64,000 nt of DNA from assembly GCA_034509735.1 (NCBI GenBank), contig JACGWO010000006.1, positions 10,245,001 to 10,309,000 on the forward strand. The letters are read 5' to 3'. The DNA comes from Sesamum alatum. Taxonomy: Eukaryota; Streptophyta; Magnoliopsida; Lamiales; Pedaliaceae. Numbering within the stretch: the stretch's first letter is position 1; every line of letters begins with the position of its first letter. Positions 47,368-58,474 of this stretch are shown piece after piece. The notes under the pieces are model-generated. The model saw nothing but the letters and a program-made list of their open reading frames with translations, searched no databases and was not told where the DNA came from. Made by a program: the position numbers and the translations under genes.

Positions 47368-47372
47368 CATAG

Positions 47373-48888
47373 TTTCAGTCATAGCAAGTTGCTCACAGGC
47401 ACAACATTAGAATAATTCCCAGCATTGGTCACATGTGATGTAACCGACGTCACACATAAAACCTTATCAGTAGAAACACCAGAGTTGTTTCAACTTGTTC
47501 CCGCTATAGCAGAATTAAATGCAGTCTCAACAGCAACAGGTGTATTCACAAGTGTTTTAGACATACTAGAGGTAGCTACATTTCCAGTAAAGGAAGATTC
47601 AGGCACATAATTATCTAAGGAAATAATATCTAGAGTATCATTAGCAGCAACAACATTGTAACCAACAGAGCAAGAGGCAATGTCAACAGAATTAATAACA
47701 TTATTATGTGCAGGAATGTTACCAGATTTTTCCTCTTCAACTGGGCCAGTATTATCATTAGCAAGGTTCTGCATATTATCAACTGGGGACTGGAACAAGA
47801 CTCTCTTCCCTTTGTTTTTCCCAGGTATAGGAGCTTCAATTGGTATAGAGCTAGTTCTATTGGCAGATTTGGATTTTAAATGACAGGAGTTTTGTTCATG
47901 TCCTAAACGTTTACATAAAGCACAGTAGAGAGGACCGTTCTCATAAATAATTCCTTGCCTAATGGTAATATCCTCGAATTCAAGAAAGATAGCATGTGTA
48001 CGAGGGGCAGTGAGGTCTAGTTCCACACACACACGAGCTAGGCTAGGTCTCGTTAGGTCCACAGTTGGTTCATCCATTCTGAGGGGCTTATCTATCAACT
48101 TGGCTATACTAAACAAAGCTCTTTTTTTCAAATAAGTGGCATGGGAATTCAGGGAATTTTACCCACACAAGGGTAATCGAAGATTCAATTTGGGGGTTAA
48201 ACGTTGGTGTCCAGTTAAACACCCTCATGTGGAATTGATCAAACGTTTAGTCACCTCTTAGCCATATTCTCGAATAGTCTTCCCCATGAGATAGATAGAT
48301 TAAGACATGTTTAACATCAATAACTCCAACACTGACAGTACCTCTCCGCCGAAGTTTAATAATTCGGTTACGGAGAAAACCAATATTAGGCAAGCCATGA
48401 CCAAACTTACCCACCAGAGCATATTTGAGACGGCCAGCAAGAGTGTCGATTTCCTCCTTCAAGAAGGAGATACCTGGTTCGCTCTTGAATGATGCAATTG
48501 TGCCCATGGTAGCACCAGCCTCATTATTGAAAGTTTTCTTGGCAGCCCTTGCTAGGTCAAATTAGAGGTGAGCACCTGAGTTCTGTTGGACCATAGTGGA
48601 ATATGATCTTTTCGCCGTCGGCGCCGCTGGAGTTGGAGGGGGTGGAGGGTCAGGAGGGGGTGGGAGGGCTGGATTGGAATCGCCATGGTTAGAAAGACAT
48701 GTGAGGAGTAGGGCAAGTGAGGCAGGTTGTGTGATGGGTGGCTGAGGAATTAAGGGGGTGAGGGAAAGAGAAGCGGAATTGGTCGTGGAAAGGATTCTCC
48801 CAAACCGCGACGGAGGGGCTGGCGGTGGTCGTTGGCGGAGAAACGCAGGGGAGCTGCGCGGTGAGGTGTGGGTGAAAGGCACCCACAA
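47373..48888 (-). pseudogene. LINE ORF1 (DUF4283-like, zinc knuckle), broken
   Basis: A gag-like RNA-binding protein of plant LINEs. A proline-rich N-terminus (48562-48888) leads to a DUF4283-type domain at 48247-48507 with LKYALVGKFGHGLP and LSHGEDYSRIWLRG. After a frame break comes HKRALFSIAKLIDKPLRMDE, then ARVCVELDLTAP. The CCHC knuckle CALCKRLGHEQNSC lies in the 47490-48131 frame. A low-complexity linker follows until the Copia-2 insertion at 47368. The stop near 48560 and the indels near 48130-48240 show decay. Confidence 0.8.
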
Positions 48889-49109
48889 AGTGTGAAAGGT
48901 GGGCGTGAGGGAGCGTGAAGGGCGGAGAGCTGAGTTGATCGGGGAAGGAGGAGGTAGTGAAGAGAGGGTTCAGCCGCCGCCGTAGGGTGCCGGCGACGGT
49001 GGGCGAGGGCGCAGGGCGGAGCAGCTGGGTGATTTTACACACTCAGTGTGTGTGAATCGCAATTCAAGAGATAGAATTTGACCATTATTTTCTGGCTCCT
49101 TTTGTTACT
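48889..49109 (-). other. LINE 5' untranslated region
   Basis: The 5' end is fixed at 49109 by the target duplication starting at 49110. GC-rich sequence overlaps an alternative 117-codon frame (48689-49042) without family features. Confidence 0.6.
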
Positions 49110-49334
49110 CGATGCAAAAGCTAGCTTTTCCACCGTGAAAAACTTATTTGCCACGACTAAAAGCCATGATAAAATCGTTCGCCATTGCTTTTAGCCATGG
49201 CGAATGTTTTACCCACCCTCGTAAAAACCACGGCCGAGAACCGTTGCGTGGTGGTGGTCAATGACTATTCGCTACGGCTATTTAGTATTAACCATGGAAA
49301 TTAGACATGGTTAATATCTTATTTTTTTGTAGTG

Positions 49335-49761
49335 ACACCACTTGTTTGTTCGTCACTCACTTTTTTAAGAGTATCTTCTGACCTAAGAGATCCTTATGTT
49401 TGTATTCTATATGATGGATGTATCTTTCACAAGCTCATATATATATATATATATATATCTAGGTTAGGGCCCTCCCATATTACTTTGTCTTTATGATTTT
49501 TTTTCCATCAAGAAAACCTTTAGGTTGCCCCACTAAGTGATAGATTAATTCTATCATTCATAACAAAAATGGTTACACTCATCACACTAAATATTCTTAA
49601 TTCTTATAACATAATTATATGTAACTCATGGACTTAAAGCATGATAAATCATCATTGTATGAATGTTATAACCATGATCTTAATACATGATAATGGTAGG
49701 ATACCTCAAGAGTCTCATGCAATTGAAGAAACATAGTATCTAGAAAATGTAGAGACGTACA
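49335..49761 (-). repeat. Copia-3 3' LTR, proximal piece
   Basis: Starts on the minus strand with TGTACGTCTCTAC directly after the purine-rich AAGTGGGAGAA tract at 49762-49773. It is cut by the MITE at 49334 and continues at 36149-36233, giving an LTR of about 510 bp. It contains an (AT)n run at about 49436-49459. Confidence 0.7.
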
Positions 49762-50379
49762 TTCTCCCACTTGACCCAACACACTTTGTGGATAGAATTA
49801 ATCCGAATATGGCCATAAAAAAACTTTATAGTGTGAATAATTTTATAAGAAATTTTGGGTTATGAATCATGGCGGTTATGTCCATTAAATTGAACACTTC
49901 CTTCCATGTATTACTATGAGCAACAATTCTTATATGAATATTGTATGGGGCATAAAGTTGAGACCTATCCTTATTTATCCTAATGGATAACTTAAAACAC
50001 AATTTAACTTTATGTGCACAATGGACTTGTGTCATCTTATTATTTCAAAGAGTATATTACATGGGACTAACAAGACCCATACGATCCACATGATTTCTAT
50101 ATGAATTTGCAGGCGCTGCGTTAGTTATTGGATTAGCTACCATTTGCTCTGTACTGATATGCTGAATGGAAATCTCTTTCTTATTCACTTTTTCCCATAA
50201 GACAAGATACTTAATGTCTATATGCTTGTTACGGCTGCCACTTTTGTTGTTCTTTGAAAAGAAAACAGCAGCTGAGTTATCACAATAAATTTGGATTGAT
50301 TTGGAGATATAATCAACTATCTTTAATCCCGTGATAAAATGTCACAACCATAAAGTTTTTGAAGTAGCCTCATAGCACG

Positions 50380-51113
50380 CTACAAATTCCGCCTCCATAG
50401 TAGATGAAGATGTAATAGTCTGCTTAGCACTTTTCCACAAAATAGCTCCATTATCAAGCAAAATATATATCCTGAAGTGGATTTACAGGAATCTAGACAA
50501 CCAGGAAAATCAGAGTCTGAATACCCAACTACATCAAGATCTTCCGTATGCTTGTAAATGAGTTGAAAATCTTTAGTTCCTTGTAGGTACCGCATAACCT
50601 TCTTACCAGCTTTCCAGTGCTCAAGATTTGGATTGCTTTGATATCTACCTAACATTCCCACTGCAAATGCAATATCAGGTCTAGTACAAACCTAAACATA
50701 TATTAAACTGCCAACAATTGAAGTATAGGAAATATTTTTCATCTGATTCTCCTCCAAGTAATTTTGCGAAGACTGATGAATGCTAAATTTATCTCCTTTG
50801 ACTATAGGCCATGCAGTAGATGAACAAGCACTCATTCTGAACATTGCTAAAACTTTTTCAATGTAAGACTTTTGAGATAGTCCTAAGATTCTATTAATTC
50901 TACCTCGGCAAATTTCAATCCCAATTACATATGAGGCTTCACCCATATCTTTCATTTCAAAGTTCAAGAAATTCTTTAGTTTCATGTAGTAATCCCATAT
51001 CACTACTTGCAAGTAATATATCATCAACATAAAGGACTAAGAAAATATTTTTGCTCACACTAACCTTAAGGTATATACACTAATCAACGATGTTCTCTTT
51101 CAATCCAAATGAA
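50380..51113 (-). pseudogene. Copia-3 RT C-terminal half and RNase H
   Basis: RT C-terminal region with NFEMKDMGEASYVIGIEI and LGLSQKSYIEKVL (50692-51030). The YVDD box is readable in another frame at about 51020-51035, so a frame change lies just after it. RNase H opens with GYSDSDFPGCLD and STSGYIF (50380-50661). The sequence continues to about 50240 with decayed RNase H. From 49780 to 50240 mainly stops are seen. Confidence 0.8.
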
Positions 51114-51118
51114 GAAAC

Positions 51119-53190
51119 TATTAGAATATGTGACCATGAAGCCAATCTAGTTAGGCTTATGTAACTTATTTCTGACATTCGTGGTACAGATAATTTATTC
51201 TAAATAAAAGCGATGTTCAGTTACGACATTTATACTTTGGTTGTGTTCACTTACTGTTCAGTACTTATAATTGTTCAGTGCACAAGCAAAGCCCACAGAC
51301 CGAAAATGTTAATTCATGAGTTGGACTGTGCATAGGTTGGCAGTCATGAAATCAGCTTCTGTGGATCGGTCTGAAATACTCCAAGTCAAGTCCTCGAGAT
51401 TGGGTATCGAGGATCAATTTGAGACTTGCACTAAATGATGGCAGTCGCATTTCATCGACAAGTGACGAGGATCATCCATGCAAATATTAGTGGGTTAGCC
51501 AGCTTGGTGCTAGCTGACTGAGGTGACTCGCGGGAATCATCATATGGGAAACCTTGACTAGGTTGGTCGGCATGACTCGTATTTTCGATTCCGACAGTAC
51601 GAGATTAGTCCTCGGGCTTGAGGGACTACGGCAGTCACATACACACTATGTCTGTATCTTACGTTTGGCAAGAGGCTACCAAGTCGAAAGACTAGGTTGC
51701 TATAAGCCCTATCTAGTGCAGTCAAGATGTGTAGTGTGGAAGGTGAGTCCCAGGACAGAATCCGTCTCCTGTCAAATGGTTGACAGTAGTATCTCACTTA
51801 TACTCTGAGACTTGTTCCTTATAAAATCTGTGGCCACATTGACTGAACAGTAGGATAAGATCCCAGTGACATTTCAGTAGGTGAAAGAGTGTAGGCTTAA
51901 GTCAAGAATGGGTATCGACGTCCAAGATCCATACCCCTAGACTATAGCTATGAGATAGTAGACGAAAGGACCATGCTCATATGCATTCGAGAACCTAAAT
52001 GTTCATGCCATAATTTCACATAGTCTCTAGTGCCATGGATCATTACTAGACGGCCACCCATGGTGACAAACGAATTCTTATCCTGGGATGATTGGATATT
52101 CGGCCAAGTCTAGCTGAAGGTAAACCTAAAGAGTCACACACAATTCACGGGAAATGAAGGAATTAATTTGGAATTAATTCTGTGAGATCGAACGATTTAA
52201 TTAGATTAAATTGGTTCTCTTTTGGAGTGTCATGCCTTTAACTATTAATTGAATTAATTAGGCTTGATTCATAAATTAGATTTATGAAATTAGGGAATGA
52301 GCTATTTCCGTCTTTAAGTAGATTAAAGATGAAAATATTAATTTTGGGCTCAAGTATTTATTAGATAAGTACTAGAAGCCCATTAGGATTTGTTGGACTA
52401 TTTAAATTAGATTTGAAAGTCCATTTTATAAAGCCCATCAAAGGATGGACAGACGAGATTCAATCTTGGTGCTAGATGAGATGAAGGGCTAGGATTAAGT
52501 TTGACATAATCAAAGCCTAGGTTGACTAGGATTTGACTAGGTCAAAGTCCTAGTTGATTGTGGTGTGCCTCTTTGGAAGAGGTTGAGTAGGATTAGGAAA
52601 ACTTTTTCCTTATATATACTCAAGCACACACACAACACACACTAATCTCTACAACTCTCTCATCTCACACACTCACACCTAGACGCCGCCCCTCTATATC
52701 TCTCTCGGCCATCACCCCTTCACAACCTCCAAAAGTCTTCTTGTTCTCTTGTCTTCGATACAACGGAACACACGAACAATCAATCACGTTAACTAATAGC
52801 GTTTGGTCGATTAGTTCTCCCTTTTCTTTGATCTCTTGTTAGCACGAGGGAATCAAGATTTCGGTGAATTGCATGGATGATTTAGAGGATTTCTATGTTG
52901 GGATCTAGGTGGCAAATTCGGGAACAACGTGCGTAGCCGAACGAAGAAGTCTACAACGGGTAAGTATGCTTGTAGCGTTTTTCTTTCGTTCCAACCTTAT
53001 GGCCTCCATGAGTTTTGCATGCTTCTTTTCTTTTATTCATGAGATACACCGAACGCCCGGGAGAATCAAGGGAACACCCCTTGATCGGTTCTTTAATTTC
53101 ATCATTTTATGCATGTTTACGTTTAATTATGTTTTAACGTATCGTGCTTCCGCACTCGCCCTCTCCCGGAACGATCCACGTATCCTTTCA
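51119..53190 (+). repeat. Solo LTR of a Copia-2-related family
   Basis: Runs from TATTAGAATATGTGACC to GGAACGATCCACG...CCTTTCA, with GAAAC before (51114-51118) and after (53191-53195): a 5-bp target duplication. No internal domain lies within, so it is a solo LTR formed by LTR-LTR recombination. It is opposite in orientation to Copia-3. The 98-codon frame at 52909-53205 is part of the LTR and not a gene. The T-A first dinucleotide is a mutated TG. Confidence 0.9.
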
Positions 53191-53195
53191 GAAAC

Positions 53196-54922
53196 AACGT
53201 TATGAAACTTAATATACCATTGACGGGGAGCTAGTTTAAGTCCATAAATTGATTTCTTTAACTCGCAACCTAAATGATTTTCATTTGAGAAACCCTCAAG
53301 TTGGCTCGTGTATACTTTCTCTTCAAGATCCCCATTTATGAAAGCCATTTTCACATTCATTTGGTGTAAATCTAAATCAAAATGAGCCACCAGTGCCATG
53401 ATAATTCGACAAGAGTCCTTCTTTGAAACTGGAGAGAAGGTCTCATGGTAATCAATACCCTCTTTTGAGTATAACCTTTTGCAATAAGTCGGGCCTTATA
53501 CCTTTCAATTCTACCAGATGGATCTCTTTGGTCTAAAGATCCATTTACAACCAACAGTTGTTAGCTTCTTCTGATAGTTTGGTAAGTTCCCAAACTTGAT
53601 TTTTGTCCATAGATGTTATTTCCTCTTTCATGGAATCATGCCAAAGATTAGAATTTCACTACTTATGGCTTGTGAAAAAGATGTCGGATCATTTTCAGGT
53701 CCAACATCAAAATCAGATTCTTGAAGATAAACAATATAATGTTAAAAATTTTATTTTTCTTAACTCTTGAAGATTGAGGAACCTCTACATGCTCTTCTTG
53801 ATTTTGATTATTTAAATTAAAAGGTTCTGCATTTTCATGATCTATAATGGATGGTTGTTCTAGAACTTCCTGAGTTCTTTGAACAGGCTATTTCCCCACT
53901 GTAGATAGTGCCTAACATGGATAAACAGTCAATTCCTTAAGTGTCTTAGATGATATTGCATATTCTTCAAATACTACCTTGTGAGGAATATTACTCCCAC
54001 TAATCTCAAGATGCTCAAGAAATTTTTCATTTCTTGCTTTAACAATTCTAGGTATATGAGAAGGACAATAAAATCTGTATCATTTAGAGTTTGACTCATT
54101 ACATACACAAGAAATAAAACTACCATTCTTCTCAAGTCATTTCTTATACTTCCGGCAGTCTTTCTTTTTGTGTCCCATTTTCCTACAGAAGAAACAAATA
54201 ATCTTATCAAAAGATCATTTGAAACATTACCTGTTTTCTTCTCGTAAGGATGGACCTTTCCCTTCTTTCCTTTACCCTTGTTTTGGGTCACAAGATTTGC
54301 AACTTTTATATTCTCATTTTTCAATCTCTCTTCTTATTGAACACACATGGTCAACAATTCATTGACTGGCCATTTTTTTCTTTTGTTCGTTATAAGTGAT
54401 CTTAAAAGGACCATATTCTTTAGGAAGAGAGTTGAGTAAGAGATGAACCAGAAATGGCTCAAAAATATTATCAACTTCTTAGGGTTTTCAACTGTGTTGC
54501 AATGTCCCTCGTCTGCATGATATGCTCATGCACACTCCTAGAACCGGTGTATTTCATATCAAACAATCGTTATCCAAACACACATATTGGTCTTCAATTG
54601 CGTTTAGGAAGTCCTTTACTTTAGTGAATTTTGGGATTGAACATCGAATACCTTGGTTGATATGCTTCTTTATGAGCATCAAACTTAAACGGTTGGACGG
54701 CCCCCACTGCTCATAAGAAGCTTTTTCAGTAGGTGTACTTGAGTCCATAGGAATGGGTGGTGCATCCACATGGAACGCTGAATCAAGGTCCATACACCCC
54801 AAATTCAAAAGAACTTGATCTTTTTGATCGGGAAAGTTGTCACTATTTAGCATAGGAAGTCGAGAACCAGAATGCATTAAAGTACCTGAAAAGGCTGCAA
54901 TGAAGAATAAATTCATTATCAT
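53196..54922 (-). pseudogene. Copia-3 gag, knuckle and RT N-terminal half
   Basis: Gag (54554-54922) reads SYEQWGPSNRLSLMLIKKHI, characteristic of Copia gag. A lysine-rich stretch with GKGKKGKVHPYEKK precedes a knuckle region at 54150-54250. Integrase is largely absent, replaced by a decayed linker at 53600-54060. RT resumes at 53372-53554 (ERYKARLIAKGYTQ) and 53196-53399 (HQMNVKMAFINGDLEEKVY, KKSIYGLKLAPRQWY) up to the solo LTR, continuing at 51113. Confidence 0.75.
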
Positions 54923-55033
54923 GAGGCCAATAAAAGTACATTCATATCCTCCCTGTGTGTAAAGGTTGCATCATGCATAGAATGTACTTAATCTTAATCA
55001 TAAGAATAATGAATATTTCTATCATAAAATAAA

Positions 55034-55451
55034 GGGTAAATTACATCTACCTCCCCTGAGATTTGGCATAATTACAAATACCACCTCGTTGTTTGAGAAA
55101 TTACAAATACCCCCCTGAGGTTTATAACCATCTAACAAATAACTCATTTCCATCCATTTTTATGGGTAAACTGATCAAAATGCCCTTATGCACTGAATTA
55201 TTTTTTTATTTAATTTTTAAATTTTTTTGGATTACAATGCGTAGAGAGAGGTTTCTTAAGTTTTTTACAAGAGGAGGAATAATGCAATTTGCCTCGGATG
55301 ATTTTTCTACAATTTTAATAAAAAAAAAATTGGTCAATTTCAAGCCTTTGGTTAAAATTACAAACCTCAGTGGGATATTTGTAATTTTTCAAACAACGAG
55401 GGGGTATTTATAATTATGCCAAGCCTCAGGGGAGGTTGATGTAATTTACCC
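55034..55451. mobile_element. MULE-type MITE, 418 bp
   Basis: Inverted termini of about 90 bp begin GGGTAAATTACATC and contain CCTCCCCTGAG and CCTCGTTGTTTGA on both sides. A perfect 9-bp duplication TAAAATAAA flanks it (55025-55033, 55452-55460), the length typical of Mutator-like elements. It is noncoding and nested in Copia-3. Confidence 0.9.
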
Positions 55452-55949
55452 TAAAATAAAAGACCCCATATTTGTGGATATAGGAAATATTTCATATATT
55501 ATAGTAGTCATCATCTTATACCAATTAAATTGTGGAAAAAATCACTTTTCCTGTGGGTATAAAATGATTAAAGTTAAAATGCTAAAACATTACAATAAGA
55601 TGTTGAGACTACTCTTCACTGTAATGATAATTAAAAAAACAACCTTTAGAGACTTTTTATAACATCAAGGTAACATATATTATTTCTTTATATGTTTACA
55701 ACATCCGTTCTTGTTCCATAACTCCCCATGAGAAAAATTGAAGAATAAATTTTATCCAACTTCCTACTTCAAAAGGCTCAGAGAAATCAATTAACAAATT
55801 GATAATCGCATGATATATAAAGTATAATAAACGTATGAATTCAGGGCTAATAATTAAGTTCGTCAAGAAAACTTGCTAAGCAAAATTATTAGAACAATTA
55901 TATAGGTATACTTGAAGAATAATACTACTAGATAAAGATGCCTAGAGTA

Positions 55950-55963
55950 TGGCTCTGATACCA
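55950..55963 (-). other. Copia-3 primer-binding site (initiator tRNA-Met type)
   Basis: TGGTATCAGAGCCA on the minus strand, the common plant retrotransposon primer site. It lies just inside the LTR end, with gag about 1 kb downstream. Confidence 0.85.
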
Positions 55964-55967
55964 CAAC

Positions 55968-56046
55968 ATAAGAAAATTTCATATAATATTACCTCCAACC
56001 ATGCTTATCCAAATTTGATTGTTGCTTGACAACTCTTGAGTTAGAA
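55968..56046 (-). repeat. Copia-3 5' LTR, truncated
   Basis: About 80 bp of LTR end matching 36149-36233 and 12530-12616. Similarity to 49335 onwards stops after CACACCACCT near 56046-56055, where Gypsy LTR sequence starts. Confidence 0.7.
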
Positions 56047-56859
56047 AATTCTTCACACCACCTCAGGTGCTAAATTGAAGTTTTATAAAGTTTTTAAGGT
56101 AAAATTTAATAATCGTACAAATAGAAGGACAAAGTTGAAATTCTTACAAAAGCTATTTAAAAAGATAGGATACATCAAATAAAGATTGAGATGGTTGAAG
56201 TGGGCTACATGTGCCTACACTCCAATCGCTCACAGTCCATGCAAAAATTTAAAACTGAGGCCAAGCTTGTTAGTTCATTTTGGATCAGTAGCGCTTCTTA
56301 TTCCTTTCAGAGGCCGCACAAGAAGGCAATTAAAAAATTAAATACTAAATTGATTATTTATTAGTATAATTATTTTATTTGATTAGTAAATTTATTAGAT
56401 GCAATTTCTACTATTCGATATAATGTTTAATCGAAAAATTTAATGAATTTAAGTATTTATAAGTTAGACATTGGTTAAATATTTGAATTAATGATGTTAT
56501 AGCCAATTAAGTAAATTATTTAATTTATTAGATGTAGTTATTGTTATAATTGGTTTATCCAACTTAACTGGATTTATTAACCAAATATTTAATTATATGT
56601 ATAGGTGTTTAATTAATATCTATAATAACGAGGCACTAATGCCTGCAACTGAGTAAGTAAATAATCGCCATTACGTATACAGGTATGTTAAGTCCAGTTC
56701 AACAAGACAACAATAAGCAACATACTTACATTAAGACAACCAATCTAATTCTTCCTTTTCTAGTATGCTTACAAGATGGTGATATAATGTCTTTCTACAC
56801 CAACTCATCCTCAGTATTAATCACATTATATTTAAATGAATTTTTCCTTTATTTACCAC

Positions 56860-57030
56860 GAAGAGCCATCGGGGCCTATTATATCCACGAAGAGCCGTTG
56901 AGGTCAATTTATCCACGAAGAGCCATTGGTACCATTTATTATTTTTCACGAGAGCCACCAAGGCCAATTTATCCACAAAGAGCCACCAAGGTTAATTTAT
57001 ACTTTTCCATAAAGAGCCATCGGGGCCAGT
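56860..57030. repeat. Minisatellite in Gypsy LTR, six ~25-35 bp units
   Basis: Units close to CCACGAAGAGCCATCGGGGCC, with spacers of the AATTTAT type, occur six times with growing divergence. The 125-codon frame at 56685-57062 merely reads through these repeats. Confidence 0.8.
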
Positions 57031-57412
57031 CAAAAGGGTATTCATCTGATAATTATGTTTAGTTTTCTTAACTCTCTCATTTCCACATATCATCATTTTC
57101 GTAAGTAACTAGTCAAGTAAAACCACATATAATCACATCTCTTCATTCATGAACATATAATCACAATATCATTCAACTCATGGAACATGAAAATTACAAT
57201 TGCTCATCTTGCTTCCACAACATCATCATTCAAAGTAAAGTATCAAATCAGTCATGCCACATGTGTAGTAATTCATTTCCAATACAATTCATGCACTTCA
57301 AATATAAAAGTCATATAGAGATAGAATGGTGCATATACATATATATATATTGCTACTTAATTACTTACATAAGAATAATACAAAGAGGAAAAAGTAACAT
57401 ATATAGATAAAG

Positions 57413-57565
57413 GAGAAAATTGCAATTTTGGTACCATTATATAGGGCATGTTGCAACTTTAGTACCAAGATTTCAAAAATAGCTTGAACATGTACCACAA
57501 TTTAACCTTAGCTTGCAATTATGGTACCTCCGTTAATTTTTTAACGAAATGGCCACGTGCATTGC
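57413..57565. repeat. MULE left terminal inverted repeat
   Basis: Pairs with about 61862-62014. Shared blocks include GGTACCATTATATAGGGCAT, TTGCAACTTTAGTACC, GGTACCACAATTTAACC and GGCCACGTGCA, with a few mismatches and small indels. Confidence 0.9.
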
Positions 57566-57839
57566 ACGTGGCCGTTAAATAAGGCCTGTTTGGCGGGCCA
57601 AAAACAACCATTTTCTGTTTTGGATGAAAATGGGGGGTCCCAACCTTATTTTTAAGCTATTTTCAACCTATTTTCACCATTCTTTCTTCATATTTTTTGT
57701 TGTTTTATGTTGTATTATTTGTTTTCTATTTCATGTTTGCTTTTGTGTCATTTATTCTTTGTGTATTTCAGTTTTATGTAATATTTTTTGCCTGTTTGTA
57801 AACAATTAGTAAGAAACAATAAATAAAAAAATTCAAATT

Positions 57840-57958
57840 TCTGCATTGCCAAAAAAAAAATATCATCTGCATTGCCAAAAAATACATCATCTGCATTGCC
57901 AAAATATACATCATCTGCATTGCCAACATATATATCATCTGCATTTGCCACAAATACA
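57840..57958. repeat. Minisatellite, 24-bp units (TCATCTGCATTGCCAAAA)
   Basis: Four to five tandem copies inside the MULE, downstream of the transposase. Noncoding. Confidence 0.85.
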
Positions 57959-58194
57959 TGAAATAGAAATTTGCCAATACATCAAAAACTTAAGGATGGA
58001 AGTGTTTGCACTATGTCAATACATCATCAAAAAATATTTCTAATGTGTTGTTGCACTACACCATCCAAAAACAGACAAAAGAGTCATCTCAAAATGTTCT
58101 TCCCCACTTCCTCCAACCATTATGCTATAGAATCACATCCTGTTCAAACACATGGAAAACAGGAAAATGAATGAAGTGAATACACATATTATGA

Positions 58195-58345
58195 AACAGA
58201 AATGTTGAAATAGAAAAAGTTGAAACAGAAAAAGTGAAACAGAAAATTAGAAACAAGAATAGAAAAGCTGAAACAAAAAAACTGAAACAGAAAAAATGAA
58301 ACAGAAAAACTGAAAAAGAAATAAAAACAAAAAAATGGAAACAAA
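58195..58345. repeat. Short tandem repeat of TGAAACAGAAAAA type
   Basis: About ten imperfect 12-17-bp units, A-rich, in the 3' part of the MULE. The phenylalanine-rich frames on the other strand are products of this repeat. Confidence 0.8.
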
Positions 58346-58474
58346 AACAGAAACCTGAGGCATTTGGAGGCTTTGTAATTTTGATCCTCTTGTTCCTGCT
58401 TTGAGTTTTTTTCCTTGCCTGATTCAAACAATTGAAGCAAAATAAAAACAAAAAAAAGAATGCTTGTGATAGAA

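Larger units (their letters stand above)
36344..49109 (-). mobile_element. LINE, near full length, split by Copia-2
   Basis: A minus-strand element of about 7.5 kb once the Copia insertion at 42135-47367 is removed. The A-tail is at 36344-36355. CGATGCAAAAGCTAG (49110-49124) and the slightly mutated CGATGGAAAGCTAG (36330-36343) flank it as target duplications. ORF1 has a gag-like domain and zinc knuckle. ORF2 has endonuclease, RT, zf-RVT and RNase H, the layout of plant L1-clade elements. All frames are interrupted. Confidence 0.9.
36234..49334. mobile_element. CACTA-ended MITE split by a LINE
   Basis: The left terminus is CACTACTAGAAAAAATT (36234) and the right is TTTTTTTGTAGTG (ending 49334). 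Both halves carry CCATGGCTAAAA-like motifs. Without the LINE it would be only about 330 bp. A clear 3-bp target duplication was not found. The flanking LTR sequence joins smoothly across it when compared with the second LTR at 56030-56046. Confidence 0.7.
49336..55968 (-). mobile_element. Ty1/Copia retrotransposon (Copia-3), interrupted
   Basis: Minus-strand Copia with a primer-binding site at 55950-55963, gag, pol remnants, a polypurine tract near 49765 and a split 3' LTR. It contains a solo LTR (51119-53190) and a MITE (55034-55451). Its 3' LTR hosts the MITE-LINE-Copia-2 stack. The 5' LTR is truncated near 56046. Confidence 0.85.

Noticed and set aside
52909..53205. 98-codon frame near 53 kb
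   Set aside because: Falls inside the solo LTR and crosses its boundary.
55945..55970. tRNA gene fragment
   Set aside because: The TGGTATCAGAGCCA match to tRNA-Met is only the short retrotransposon primer site, with no cloverleaf around it.
56685..57062. 125-codon frame with repeated peptide
   Set aside because: Reads through the Gypsy LTR minisatellite. The repetition of RRAIG is a DNA repeat effect.
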